A DNA stretch of 64,000 bases from Clostridium pasteurianum. GTDB lineage: Bacteria > Bacillota > Clostridia > Clostridiales > Clostridiaceae. Shown piece after piece: positions 34,563 to 43,422 of the stretch. The notes under the pieces were generated by a model. It was not told where the DNA came from. It made no database searches and saw only the letters and a program-made list of their open reading frames with translations. The position numbers were made by a program, and so were the translations under genes. How positions within the stretch are numbered: the stretch's first letter is position 1; each line of letters begins with the position of its first letter. The DNA lies in contig NZ_MCGV01000001.1 of NCBI RefSeq assembly GCF_001705235.1, positions 3,848,181-3,912,180 on the forward strand, in the 5' to 3' direction.

Positions 34563-36920
34563 TTGAAAAAAAAGGTAGGTATTGTTATAAGTATGTTTAT
34601 TCTAGTATTTATAACACTAGTATCTTCTAAAGTACAAGCTCAAACTAATGATCTAGATGTCCAGTATTCTGCTCATGTACAAAATATTGGATGGCAGCAG
34701 CCAGTACAAGGTTCAAGTGGTAATATTGCTGGTACAACTGGGCAAGGGCTGAGAGTAGAAGCATTGAAGGTAAAGCTCATAAATTCAAGTGAGTTTCCAA
34801 ATGCTAAGATTTCTTATCAGGCTCATGTACAAAACCTAGGTTGGATGAACTGGGTTAATGGTGGAGATCAGGATGGAAATATAGCTGGAACTGTAGGGAA
34901 AGGTCTTAGAGTAGAAGCTATAAAAATGAAGCTTGAAGGAGTCAGTGGCTATCATATTGAATATCAAGCTCATGTACAAAACCTAGGTTGGATGAATTGG
35001 GTTAAAGGTGGAGACCAGGATGAAAACATAGCTGGAACTACCGGAAAAGGTCTTAGAGTAGAAGCTATAAGAGTAAAAATTGTTAAAGATAATACAAATT
35101 CATCGCAGCCACAACCACAGCCACAACCACAGCCACAACCGCAGCCAGTGCAGCCAACAGGTGATTTAAATGTAAATTATCAGGCACAGGTACAAAACTT
35201 AGGTTGGATGAATACTTTAAAAAGTATGGACATTGCTGGTACTACAGGAAAAGGTTTGAGACTAGAGACTATTAAAATAAGTAGTGATAATTTACCGACT
35301 GGATGTAGTATAGCATATCAAGCTAATGTGGAGAATAAAGGTTGGATGCCTGAGGTACAAAATGGAGCAAATGCTGGTACTGTTGGTGAAGGCCTGAGAA
35401 TGAATCAAATAAAGATTAGACTTAATAATGTTTCTGGATACCATATTCAATATCAAGTTCATGTGGAAAATGTAGGTTGGATGGATTGGGTACAAGATGG
35501 ACAGGTAGCAGGTGTACCTAATCAAGATTGGGGTATACAAGCAATAAGAATAAGGATTGTTAAGGATTTACCTCAAAGTGTAAGTCCAAGTGTAAATATT
35601 AGTACTCCAAATGATGGAACGTCTTTTTATGATAATCAATCTATTAATGTAACTGGTACTACTGTTAATTCAAATGGTGTCCAAGAGATTGATGTATATT
35701 CAAATGCTATATTATTGGGTAAGGCTAATATTATTTCTACAAATGGTTCTCAAGTATCTTACTCTTATTCAACAAGTAAGAACTTCGATAATGGAAGTGG
35801 CAATAAACAACTTAAGGTTGAAGCAATAGGCAAAGATGCAAAAATTGTAACTACGTCCATAAATGTGGATTATAAAGTTTTACAACCTATGCTGTATATA
35901 GATGACCCACAGGGTAGTGTATTTCTTACAAATTCAACTTTGAATTTAAGAGGTTGGGCACTTGGAAGTACCGGTATCCAAAAGGTTAGTATTTTTGTAG
36001 ATGGTCAGTTAAAAGGAAATGCTAATTATGGGACTTCAAGAACTGATGTTAAGAATGCATATCCAATGTATGAAAATGGTGATAATAGTGGCTTTACTTA
36101 TACGCTGGATGCAGGAAATATACCAAATGGAAAGCATAATGTGACTGTAACAGCTTATGATAATACAGGTAAAACTGTATCGCAAGATATATCTGTTATG
36201 AAGCTTGTGGGATTAAATGGAGTAAGCACGAATTATAATATGTCATTATCTCAATTAGTAGACAAGCAGATGGCCACACCTGGTGCTAATGTGGTAGAAT
36301 CAGGAAATGATTGGGTTGCTGCATCTAGAAGTGATGTTGAGTATTATGCTAATCCAAATAACTTTTTAAACGACTATGGAATATACCAATTTATGGTTCT
36401 AAATTATGAGCCTGGAGTAACTGTTGATGATGTAAATAGTATGTTAGCTGGAAAGGGAATTTTGGCAGGACATGGAGCAGCATTTCTTCAAGGTGCTCAG
36501 CAGAGTAATATAAGTGTTTTTTATTTAGTTTCTCATGCTCTTTTAGAAACTGGAAATGGAAGTTCAAGGTTAGCTACAGGAATTAGCGTAAATGGAACTA
36601 CAGTTTATAACATGTATGGAATAGGAGCATATGATTCAAGCCCTAATTATTATGGCTCACAATATGCATATAATAAAGGTTGGACTAGCGTTGACAAAGC
36701 TATTGTTGGAGGAGCAAGCTGGGTAGGCAGTTCTTACATAAATAGTTCTACGTATAATCAGAATACACTATATAAGATGAGATGGAATCCTAATGATACA
36801 GGAGAACATCAATATGCTACTGATGTAAGATGGGCTTATAATCAAATATATAATATTAAGAAGCTCATAGATATGTGTACAAGTCCAATTTTAAAATTTG
36901 ATATTCCTATATTTAATTAA
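34563..36920 (+). CDS. Secreted ChW-repeat, Ig-like, glucosaminidase-domain cell-wall hydrolase
   Basis: 785 residues from TTG 34563 (AGGGAGGTGAG nine bases before; GTG 34551 sits inside that site). A signal peptide is clear (KKKVGIVISMFILVFITLVS, cleavage after VQA at about residue 28). Six ChW repeats (GW plus AGTxGxGLRxExI pattern) come in two sets of three around a Gln-Pro linker (about 182-198). Two Ig-like segments follow (about 340-550). The C-terminal domain (about 640-780) resembles mannosyl-glycoprotein endo-beta-N-acetylglucosaminidases (LytD/Auto type): FYLVSHALLETGNGSSRLA with the likely catalytic Glu, YNMYGIGAYDSSP and DVRWAYNQIY. It should bind the wall or a wall glycan through ChW repeats and cleave peptidoglycan. 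Confidence 0.93.
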   Translation: MKKKVGIVISMFILVFITLVSSKVQAQTNDLDVQYSAHVQNIGWQQPVQGSSGNIAGTTGQGLRVEALKVKLINSSEFPNAKISYQAHVQNLGWMNWVNGGDQDGNIAGTVGKGLRVEAIKMKLEGVSGYHIEYQAHVQNLGWMNWVKGGDQDENIAGTTGKGLRVEAIRVKIVKDNTNSSQPQPQPQPQPQPQPVQPTGDLNVNYQAQVQNLGWMNTLKSMDIAGTTGKGLRLETIKISSDNLPTGCSIAYQANVENKGWMPEVQNGANAGTVGEGLRMNQIKIRLNNVSGYHIQYQVHVENVGWMDWVQDGQVAGVPNQDWGIQAIRIRIVKDLPQSVSPSVNISTPNDGTSFYDNQSINVTGTTVNSNGVQEIDVYSNAILLGKANIISTNGSQVSYSYSTSKNFDNGSGNKQLKVEAIGKDAKIVTTSINVDYKVLQPMLYIDDPQGSVFLTNSTLNLRGWALGSTGIQKVSIFVDGQLKGNANYGTSRTDVKNAYPMYENGDNSGFTYTLDAGNIPNGKHNVTVTAYDNTGKTVSQDISVMKLVGLNGVSTNYNMSLSQLVDKQMATPGANVVESGNDWVAASRSDVEYYANPNNFLNDYGIYQFMVLNYEPGVTVDDVNSMLAGKGILAGHGAAFLQGAQQSNISVFYLVSHALLETGNGSSRLATGISVNGTTVYNMYGIGAYDSSPNYYGSQYAYNKGWTSVDKAIVGGASWVGSSYINSSTYNQNTLYKMRWNPNDTGEHQYATDVRWAYNQIYNIKKLIDMCTSPILKFDIPIFN

Positions 36921-36923
36921 GAA

Positions 36924-36970
36924 ATAAGCAGTTGTTACTTTAACTTAATAGTTAAGTGACAACTGCTTAT
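36924..36970. terminator. Bidirectional terminator between convergent genes
   Basis: ATAAGCAGTTGT at 36924 pairs with ACAACTGCTTAT ending at 36970, with a continued ACTT/AAGT stem, followed by TTATAT. It lies between the plus-strand hydrolase and the minus-strand glycosyltransferase. Confidence 0.78.
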
Positions 36971-36985
36971 TTATATGTATTTTAG

Positions 36986-37921
36986 TTATTTGTTAATATG
37001 ATTATTTGTTTTGTATTCAGTTAAAAACAATTCATAGTCTTGTTTATGCTGTTTTACAAGTGTATCAAGTATAAAACCATTTATTAAGAATATAACCGAG
37101 GAAATGATTAAACCTGTAGCTAAAATGGCAGAAGGTATTTTAGTTATATATTTAGTTTCTACAAATTCATATATTACTGGTACACCAAAAATCAAACCTA
37201 AAATTAATATGATTAGTGAAATAATTGAAAAAAACTCTAAAGGTTTATAATCTTTAAATAAAGATAAAATAGTTTTAATAACTCTTAAACCATCTTTATA
37301 TGTATTAAGTTTAGAAGAACTGCCGGCTGGTCTATCTCTATAGTTTATAGGAATTTCTTTTAAGAGAAAATTTTTATCTAAAGAATGTATGCTCATTTCA
37401 GTTTCAATTTCAAAACCAGTACTTAAAATAGGTATTGTTTTTACAAAATATCTGTTGAAGGCTCTATAGCCTGTCATAATATCATTGATATCATTTTTAA
37501 ATAGCTTACCTATTAAACTTTTTACTAATGAATTTCCGAAATTATGAAAAGCTCTTTTATTTTCAGATCTATATGTACCATTTGACAATCTATCACCTAT
37601 TGTCATATCTGCTTCACCATTTATTATTGGTTTAAGAAGTTCATGTGAAAACTCTGCTGGATAAGTATCATCACCATCAACCATAATATAATAATCAGCA
37701 TCTATATCCTTAAACATACTCCTTACAACATTTCCTTTTCCTTGACGGGGTTCTTTTATGACTACAGCACCATTTTCTTTTGCTATAGCAGCTGTATTAT
37801 CTTTTGAGTTATTATCATAAACATAAATATCCGATTCTGGTAAGACTCTTTTAAAATCATTAATAACTTTTTTTATTGTTAATTCTTCATTGTAGCATGG
37901 AATTAAAACTGCTATTTTCAA
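36986..37921 (-). CDS. DPM1/GtrB-like family 2 glycosyltransferase with C-terminal membrane helices
   Basis: 311 residues from TTG at 37921 (minus), nine bases after AAAGGTG; GTG codons at 37939 and 37930 overlap that site. GT2 motifs: KIAVLIPCYNEELTIKKVIN, VYDNNSKDNT, IMVDGDDTYP (DXD), and PINYRDRPAGSSSKLNTYKD, the polyprenyl-phosphate-sugar synthase signature region. Two hydrophobic helices end the protein (SIISLIILILGLIFGVPVIY and AILATGLIISSVIFLINGFI). The family makes undecaprenyl-phosphate-linked sugars used by GT-C enzymes outside the membrane. It follows the membrane protein gene of the same minus-strand unit. Confidence 0.88.
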   Translation of the reverse strand: MKIAVLIPCYNEELTIKKVINDFKRVLPESDIYVYDNNSKDNTAAIAKENGAVVIKEPRQGKGNVVRSMFKDIDADYYIMVDGDDTYPAEFSHELLKPIINGEADMTIGDRLSNGTYRSENKRAFHNFGNSLVKSLIGKLFKNDINDIMTGYRAFNRYFVKTIPILSTGFEIETEMSIHSLDKNFLLKEIPINYRDRPAGSSSKLNTYKDGLRVIKTILSLFKDYKPLEFFSIISLIILILGLIFGVPVIYEFVETKYITKIPSAILATGLIISSVIFLINGFILDTLVKQHKQDYELFLTEYKTNNHINK

Positions 37922-38041
37922 AAATAACACACCTTTCACACAGTTAATAAACTTTAAACTGGTATATCGAAAAATAAATTTACCACAAAGTTTATTTTAA
38001 ATTAAAATTATACTAAATTCAAGTCGTAAATTGTTTTTTTA

Positions 38042-39970
38042 TCAATATATTAATTTGTATATACTATATTTATTTACTTTATCACTATATATTTTAGAAA
38101 ATTTGATGCTTGAATCACTATAGCTATCTAAATTATTTTTAGACAGTATAAATTTTATTTTCAATTTTTTTATATCTTTAGTGTTTATAAATACGTGTGT
38201 GCTGTCAGGGGCAACTAGCGTAAAGTAAGTTTTTTTATCAGTTAAGCTAAAAGAAAAATGTGAGTATCGATTATAAATATTATTTTGACTACCGGTTTTA
38301 TCTAGAAGTTTCCATTCAGCCAAATCTGGATAGAAATTTACTCCATTTAAGCACTTTGCACCATTAGCATATATAAAAGCTCCCATAGTGCCATTTGTAT
38401 CATCAATAGATATCCAATTTGCATTTGGACTTTTCTTTGATATGGAAACTATGTTTTTTGATAAATTATTATTATATATTGAGTTAACACCCTTGGTTAA
38501 CGGATTTACCGTTATACCAGAAATTAGTACTAAAATTGCCATTAAACCAATAAAATAATTTTTTTTGCCATATAAAAGTAAAAAGCTTAAAACGAAAAAT
38601 ATAAGTAAAATAATATAATAATATTTTGGACTTACGTATGTTTTAAATGGAGAATAAAAGATAGAAAAATAGTATATTATTGTTGTTATAAGACTAATTA
38701 CTGCACAAAATATAAAATTAAAATATCTTTTTTTATATAGTAGATTTAATGCCCAAATACTTAAATATAATGAAGTTAAACTGTATATGGCGAGTAGTCT
38801 TTGTTCGGTAACATATGAAAATAAAGTAATTTTTGATAAAAAAACTGGTATTCCCCAAAGCATATAAAATGCCTGAAATAATATAAATATAATTAAGGCA
38901 ATTCCCAATTTTAAATCCTTTACCTTTTTCTTTATTAAAACTGGTATACAAAAGATCAAAGGGATAAGAAAATTATAAAAACTACTGACTTCGCAGTTAT
39001 TTAAATATGTAGAATTTTTAAAAGGCAAAAGTACATTTATTAAAAAAGTATTTAGAGCAAAAAAAGATAAATTTCCACCTACACTTACTCTCTTTCCAGG
39101 ATAAGTTGTATTTAATAATATTTTTATTGAATCTTTTGAAATTAAATAAAAATGGATTAAATTAAAAAATATAAAAGCAAAACTTAAAATAATAATTAAT
39201 ACGTCTTTTTTCTCTAAAATTAAATCTTTTTTTAGATCTATAAATAAAACAATCATAAATATTATGCCTAAGTAGAAAAGGGGAACCTGAACTGCAGGAT
39301 ATAATACCAGTGCAAAGCCTATACAGCTTAAAGCAAAAGCAAAAGCTAGCAGTATTCTTCGTAAAGTATTATTAGAGTTTTTAAGAAAATAATAATATGT
39401 TACAATTATAGCTTCAAAGTATAGTACTAAATCTCCTATATGCTGCATGAACCACCATTGCACAGCAGGTGAAAAAGTTATCCATAAACTTCCTAAAACT
39501 GAAATTCCCTTATTTCCTTTTGTTATTATAAAGCACATTTCATAGGATAATAAAAGATATAATAATAGTTTGGAAAACCAATACCAGGATAAACCGTATC
39601 CCTTTCCTAAAAGTAGAAATCCCCAATTAAATGGTTTTGATAATACAGTTATGTCACGTGTTGGAGCATTATAATTTAAAATCATATTTTGACCTGATAA
39701 ACCAATATTTTTATTGTAGACAGGAAAATGATCTTTATCCATAACTTGTGCCATATACATGGGTGTTTGTACGACCCATTCATCAGTTCTTATATATCTT
39801 GTTTGACCTAATATTTTTGAAGTGGCATTGTTAATTTGTGGAACATATTGTTCCCATGCAGGAATTGAACTGAAATTAAAATCAGAAGCTACGCCTAATA
39901 TAAGAATAAGTAAGGCTAATAAATATCGAAATTTTATAATCGTGTTAAAAATATTTTTCATTTTATGCAT
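38042..39970 (-). CDS. Large polytopic membrane protein, possible GT-C-type glycosyltransferase
   Basis: 642 residues from ATG 39970 (AAAGG nine bases upstream; TTG 39979 is less likely). About 11-13 hydrophobic helices lie between residues 15 and 500, and the extracytoplasmic loop after helix 1 has RYIRTDEWVVQTPMYMAQVM. A soluble C-terminal part follows (about 505-640). The architecture (long first outer loop with acidic residues, many helices, soluble tail) fits GT-C or YfhO-like sugar transferases that use polyprenyl-phosphate sugars. Paired with the GtrB-like gene, it may add side-chain sugars to a wall polymer outside the cell. Specific family not confirmed. Confidence 0.68.
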   Translation of the reverse strand: MHKMKNIFNTIIKFRYLLALLILILGVASDFNFSSIPAWEQYVPQINNATSKILGQTRYIRTDEWVVQTPMYMAQVMDKDHFPVYNKNIGLSGQNMILNYNAPTRDITVLSKPFNWGFLLLGKGYGLSWYWFSKLLLYLLLSYEMCFIITKGNKGISVLGSLWITFSPAVQWWFMQHIGDLVLYFEAIIVTYYYFLKNSNNTLRRILLAFAFALSCIGFALVLYPAVQVPLFYLGIIFMIVLFIDLKKDLILEKKDVLIIILSFAFIFFNLIHFYLISKDSIKILLNTTYPGKRVSVGGNLSFFALNTFLINVLLPFKNSTYLNNCEVSSFYNFLIPLIFCIPVLIKKKVKDLKLGIALIIFILFQAFYMLWGIPVFLSKITLFSYVTEQRLLAIYSLTSLYLSIWALNLLYKKRYFNFIFCAVISLITTIIYYFSIFYSPFKTYVSPKYYYIILLIFFVLSFLLLYGKKNYFIGLMAILVLISGITVNPLTKGVNSIYNNNLSKNIVSISKKSPNANWISIDDTNGTMGAFIYANGAKCLNGVNFYPDLAEWKLLDKTGSQNNIYNRYSHFSFSLTDKKTYFTLVAPDSTHVFINTKDIKKLKIKFILSKNNLDSYSDSSIKFSKIYSDKVNKYSIYKLIY

Positions 39971-40003
39971 AAAAAACAACCTTTCTTGATTAATTTTATG
40001 TAT

Positions 40004-40009
40004 ATTATA
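40004..40009 (-). promoter_or_regulatory. Possible -10 element of the minus-strand pair
   Basis: TATAAT on the minus strand (40009 to 40004), about 35 bases before the ATG. The -35 (TTCAAG, 18 bases upstream) is weak. Confidence 0.35.
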
Positions 40010-40203
40010 GTAGCATAATATATTTAACTTGAATCTATATGTACACCTCTAAACATTATACTTCATTAGTATTTTGATGTAAATATAGGGTTATTTTAGA
40101 GTTTTGTATGAGTAATATATTTTTGTTCATAGCTAATTTAATAAATTGATCTTTTAAATTAACTAATTTTTAAAATCATTATCTACAATAAAAATTATAT
40201 TTA

Positions 40204-40212
40204 TGCTATAAT
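40204..40212 (+). promoter_or_regulatory. Extended -10 promoter of the plus-strand glycosyltransferase genes
   Basis: TGCTATAAT: an extended TGN directly before TATAAT (40207-40212), about 38 bases before the ATG at 40250. The -35 is weak, as is common for extended -10 promoters. The rest of the 279-base divergent gap shows only A/T-rich sequence. Confidence 0.48.
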
Positions 40213-40249
40213 TTACTATGTTATTAAAAGAGAATTATAGGAGAAATAT

Positions 40250-41146
40250 ATGATAGAATACGATTTAAGCATAATAATATTAAACTATAATGCTAAAAAG
40301 TTTTTAAGTGATTGCATTAATTCTATATACAAAAATACGAATGAAATTAAATTTGAAGTGATTTTGGTAGATAATAGCTCTACAGATGATAGTGTTAATT
40401 TTATAAAAGAAGAATTTCTTAATATGGAGAATTTTGTTTTTATAGAGAATAAAGTAAACTCTGGTTTTGCTGCTGGTAACAATAAGGCTATAAAAATGAG
40501 TAGAGGTAAAGCTGTTCTTCTTTTAAATCCGGATACGGTTATAAATGGAAATGTAATTGGAGAAACGTATAAATGTTTAATGGGTGATAAAAAGGTTGGT
40601 GTTGCAGGTTGCAAGGTTTTAAATCCTGATGGAACACTTCAACTTGCATGCAGAAGAATGATTCCAACACCTAAGGATGCTTTTTACAAGATTTTTGGGT
40701 TAAGTAAAATATTTAAGAATAATAAGAAGTTTTCAAGATACAATTTAACCTATGCTTCTCCTGATGATTTTATAGATGTAGATTCAGTCTCGGGATCATA
40801 TCTAATGATGAAAAAAGAAGTTATAGAAAAGATAGGTTATTTAGATGAGACATTCTTTATGTATGGTGAGGAAATGGATTGGTGTCTTAGAACAAGAAAA
40901 GCAGGATATATTGTTAGATATTGTCCTGTTGGAACTATAATTCATTATAAGGGCGAGAGTAGTAAACAGCTTAGTCATAAGGCTACATATGAATTTTATA
41001 GGGCAATGTGGATATTTTATAAGAAAAATAACAAAAGAAATATATTTATTGATCCCATTGTATGGTTAGGGGTAAAATTTTTAATGGGTTTAGCTATGGC
41101 AAAGCTCTTAATTTTACCTAAGAAGAAAGTTGGCTCCAGGGGCTAG
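40250..41146 (+). CDS. Family 2 glycosyltransferase, rhamnosyltransferase (WbbL)-like
   Basis: 298 residues. LSIIILNYNAKKFLSDCINS, LVDNSSTDDS, NSGFAAGNNKAIKMSRG, VLLLNPDTVING, and the late DVDSVSGSYLMMKKEVIEKI with FFMYGEEMDWCLRTRKAGY define the WbbL group, many members of which transfer rhamnose from dTDP-rhamnose. A hydrophobic patch near the C-terminus (IVWLGVKFLMGLAMAKLLIL) suggests membrane association. Only five bases separate it from the next gene, so the two are coupled. Rhamnose use is inference from family and the rfb genes. Confidence 0.88.
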   Translation: MIEYDLSIIILNYNAKKFLSDCINSIYKNTNEIKFEVILVDNSSTDDSVNFIKEEFLNMENFVFIENKVNSGFAAGNNKAIKMSRGKAVLLLNPDTVINGNVIGETYKCLMGDKKVGVAGCKVLNPDGTLQLACRRMIPTPKDAFYKIFGLSKIFKNNKKFSRYNLTYASPDDFIDVDSVSGSYLMMKKEVIEKIGYLDETFFMYGEEMDWCLRTRKAGYIVRYCPVGTIIHYKGESSKQLSHKATYEFYRAMWIFYKKNNKRNIFIDPIVWLGVKFLMGLAMAKLLILPKKKVGSRG

Positions 41147-41151
41147 AAGGG

Positions 41152-42153
41152 ATGAGCAAATTGGACATTTCAATTATAATAGTAAATTATAACACGAAGG
41201 AGCTTTTAAGAAACTGCCTTAATTCAATAAAGTCTACAGTAAATGATATTGAATATGAGGTTATAGTGACGGACAATAATTCAAAGGATGGAAGCACTGT
41301 TATGCTCAAACAGGAATTCCCATGGGTTAAGCTTATAGAAAGTAAAATCAATGGAGGCTTTGCTTATGCCAATAATCTTGCTATAAAAAAGAGCAGTGGC
41401 AAATACATATTTTTATTAAATAGTGATACGGTGCTTTTACGGGATGTAATAAAAAAAATGGTGACATATATGGATGAAAATAATGATGTGGGACTTTTGG
41501 GACCTAAACTATTAAATCCTGATATGACACATCAAACTTCTGTTTCTGGTTTCCCAACTTTTAAGAGAGAAGTATATCATATATATAAGCTTAAAAACAT
41601 TCTTAAAGTGCCAATGTTAAAAAAGTTAATGATAGCTATATCTGGTAAAATAGGATCTAAAGATGTAGAGCAATATATGATGAACTTTAAGGAAGTAAAT
41701 GAGCCACGTGAGGTTCAAGTTCTCGTTGGGGCTGCACTTCTAATAAGAAGAGATGTGATAGACAAAATAGGAATGCTTGATGAGAGGTATTTTATGTATT
41801 ATGAAGAAATAGATTTTTGTTATCAGGCAAATAAAGCTGGATTTAAAGCAGTCTATTATCCTTATGGAGAGATAATTCACTACATAGGGCAGAGCAGCGA
41901 TAAAATTAAAGATATAACGTTTTATGAAAGATATAAGAGTATGATAAAATACTTTAATAAGAATTATGGCAAATTAAAAGAAATACTTGTTAGAATTAAC
42001 TTAATTGTTGGTTTAATGTTTAGGACAGTTGGTAACCTTGTAAAGTTTCTATTTAGCCATGATAAGTATACATTGTATACGGTGAAAATATATTTTAATA
42101 CAATAAAAATTGCACTTGGGTTTAATATAAATACGTTAAAAAAAGGAGAATAG
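41152..42153 (+). CDS. Family 2 glycosyltransferase, rhamnosyltransferase-like
   Basis: 333 residues. It is a second WbbL-type protein: ISIIIVNYNTKELLRNCLNS, VTDNNSKDGS, NGGFAYANNLAIKKSSGKYI, LLNSDTVLL, VLVGAALLIRRDVIDKIGML and YFMYYEEIDFCYQANKAGF. The C-terminal 80 residues are basic and partly hydrophobic. It shares the overall plan with the preceding gene but is clearly diverged. ATG 41152 lies close behind the upstream stop (AGAAGGG), suggesting translational coupling. Confidence 0.87.
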   Translation: MSKLDISIIIVNYNTKELLRNCLNSIKSTVNDIEYEVIVTDNNSKDGSTVMLKQEFPWVKLIESKINGGFAYANNLAIKKSSGKYIFLLNSDTVLLRDVIKKMVTYMDENNDVGLLGPKLLNPDMTHQTSVSGFPTFKREVYHIYKLKNILKVPMLKKLMIAISGKIGSKDVEQYMMNFKEVNEPREVQVLVGAALLIRRDVIDKIGMLDERYFMYYEEIDFCYQANKAGFKAVYYPYGEIIHYIGQSSDKIKDITFYERYKSMIKYFNKNYGKLKEILVRINLIVGLMFRTVGNLVKFLFSHDKYTLYTVKIYFNTIKIALGFNINTLKKGE

Positions 42154-42160
42154 TTTTTTT

Positions 42161-43381
42161 ATGAATGATAAGGTTAAGAAAATCAATTATTTTGTTATAT
42201 GCTTGTTTATATTTTTAACACCTGTAGTTCCGTATAATATGACTATACATAAAAATATAACAGTTAGTGATTGTCTTCTTTTAGCAATTTTTATATTGTT
42301 CTTAGTCGAAATCTTATACAATAAGGAAAAATTTAAAGAATGCTTTTATGTTATGTTAGGTGATAAAACTTTATTTTGCTTAGTACTGTTACTTTTTGTT
42401 ATGGTAATTTCAATTTCTTATGCTATGGATAAAAAATTAGCATTCCAGGAGACGTTAAGATTTTTTTCATATATAGTTTTATATACAATCTTAGCTTTAA
42501 ATTATAAAGAAAAAAAGTATTTTAAAGGTTTTGTAAATAGTTTTGTGGCTTCAGTATTTGTTGTTAGTGTTATTGGATTGGTACAAAAAATCACTGGCAT
42601 TGGGATAAGACACATATATGACTACAAAGTTAATGGTGTAACTATGGTTAGAATTTCATCAACATTAGGTAATCCGAATACTTTAGCTGCACTCATGATT
42701 TTGGCCATTTTTCCTATTGCAATGATGGCTTTTTTTGATAAAAATTTAAAAAATAAAACTTTTTATGGTGTCTTAATAGTACTTGTTATATATAATATGA
42801 TATTAACAGGATCAAGAAATTCATATATAGCATTAGCATTAGGATTTTGTGTACTGGCTGTAATTTACAGTATTAAATTTATAATTCCTATAATAGCTTT
42901 GGGTGGGGTTTCTATGCTTATACCTCAGGTCACGAGCAGATTAATGAATATAAACAATAAGAATTTAAATGAGGCTAGAATAAAACTCTGGAAAACTGCA
43001 TTAAAAATGATAAAAGAGCATCCCATATCAGGGGTTGGAAATGGAAATTACGTTAGTAACTATGATATATATGTAAAAAAGTATCCAGAGCTTAGATATC
43101 TTGACTATTCACATTTCCCTGTACATAATTCATATTTGAAGATAGAATCTGAACTTGGGGTATTTGGAGGAATATTTTTTATAGCAGCTATAATAAACAT
43201 GTTTTTAAAGGTTTATTATACATATAAAAATTCAAATGATAAGCTTAGAAAAGCTTTTTATTTAGGTTTTACTGCATCTGCCGCTGCATTTATGGTTATG
43301 AATTTATCAGATAATCTTCTTTTTATACCTACAATAACTTCATTTTTTTGGATGTTTGTTGCATTAGGTGACAGACATTAG
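42161..43381 (+). CDS. O-antigen ligase / Wzy-like polymerase family membrane protein
   Basis: 406 residues with about 11 membrane helices. The Wzy_C/WaaL signature region is present: a long loop with ARIKLWKTALKMIKEHPISG, VGNGNYVSNYD and the conserved His in YSHFPVHNSYLKIESELGVF (about 320-340), preceded by the LTGSRNSYIALALG helix. Family members ligate or polymerise lipid-linked glycans on the outer face of the membrane. Given the Wzx-like gene at 46099, a polymerase role is plausible, but ligation to a wall acceptor cannot be excluded. Confidence 0.85.
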   Translation: MNDKVKKINYFVICLFIFLTPVVPYNMTIHKNITVSDCLLLAIFILFLVEILYNKEKFKECFYVMLGDKTLFCLVLLLFVMVISISYAMDKKLAFQETLRFFSYIVLYTILALNYKEKKYFKGFVNSFVASVFVVSVIGLVQKITGIGIRHIYDYKVNGVTMVRISSTLGNPNTLAALMILAIFPIAMMAFFDKNLKNKTFYGVLIVLVIYNMILTGSRNSYIALALGFCVLAVIYSIKFIIPIIALGGVSMLIPQVTSRLMNINNKNLNEARIKLWKTALKMIKEHPISGVGNGNYVSNYDIYVKKYPELRYLDYSHFPVHNSYLKIESELGVFGGIFFIAAIINMFLKVYYTYKNSNDKLRKAFYLGFTASAAAFMVMNLSDNLLFIPTITSFFWMFVALGDRH

Positions 43382-43422
43382 TATTATAACTATAGTTAGA
43401 TTGAGGCTATACTGTAAAGGAG

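Noticed and set aside
35107-35155. Short tandem repeat that could suggest a CRISPR or microsatellite
   Set aside because: It is the in-frame Gln-Pro linker of the ChW protein; no spacers and no cas genes are present.
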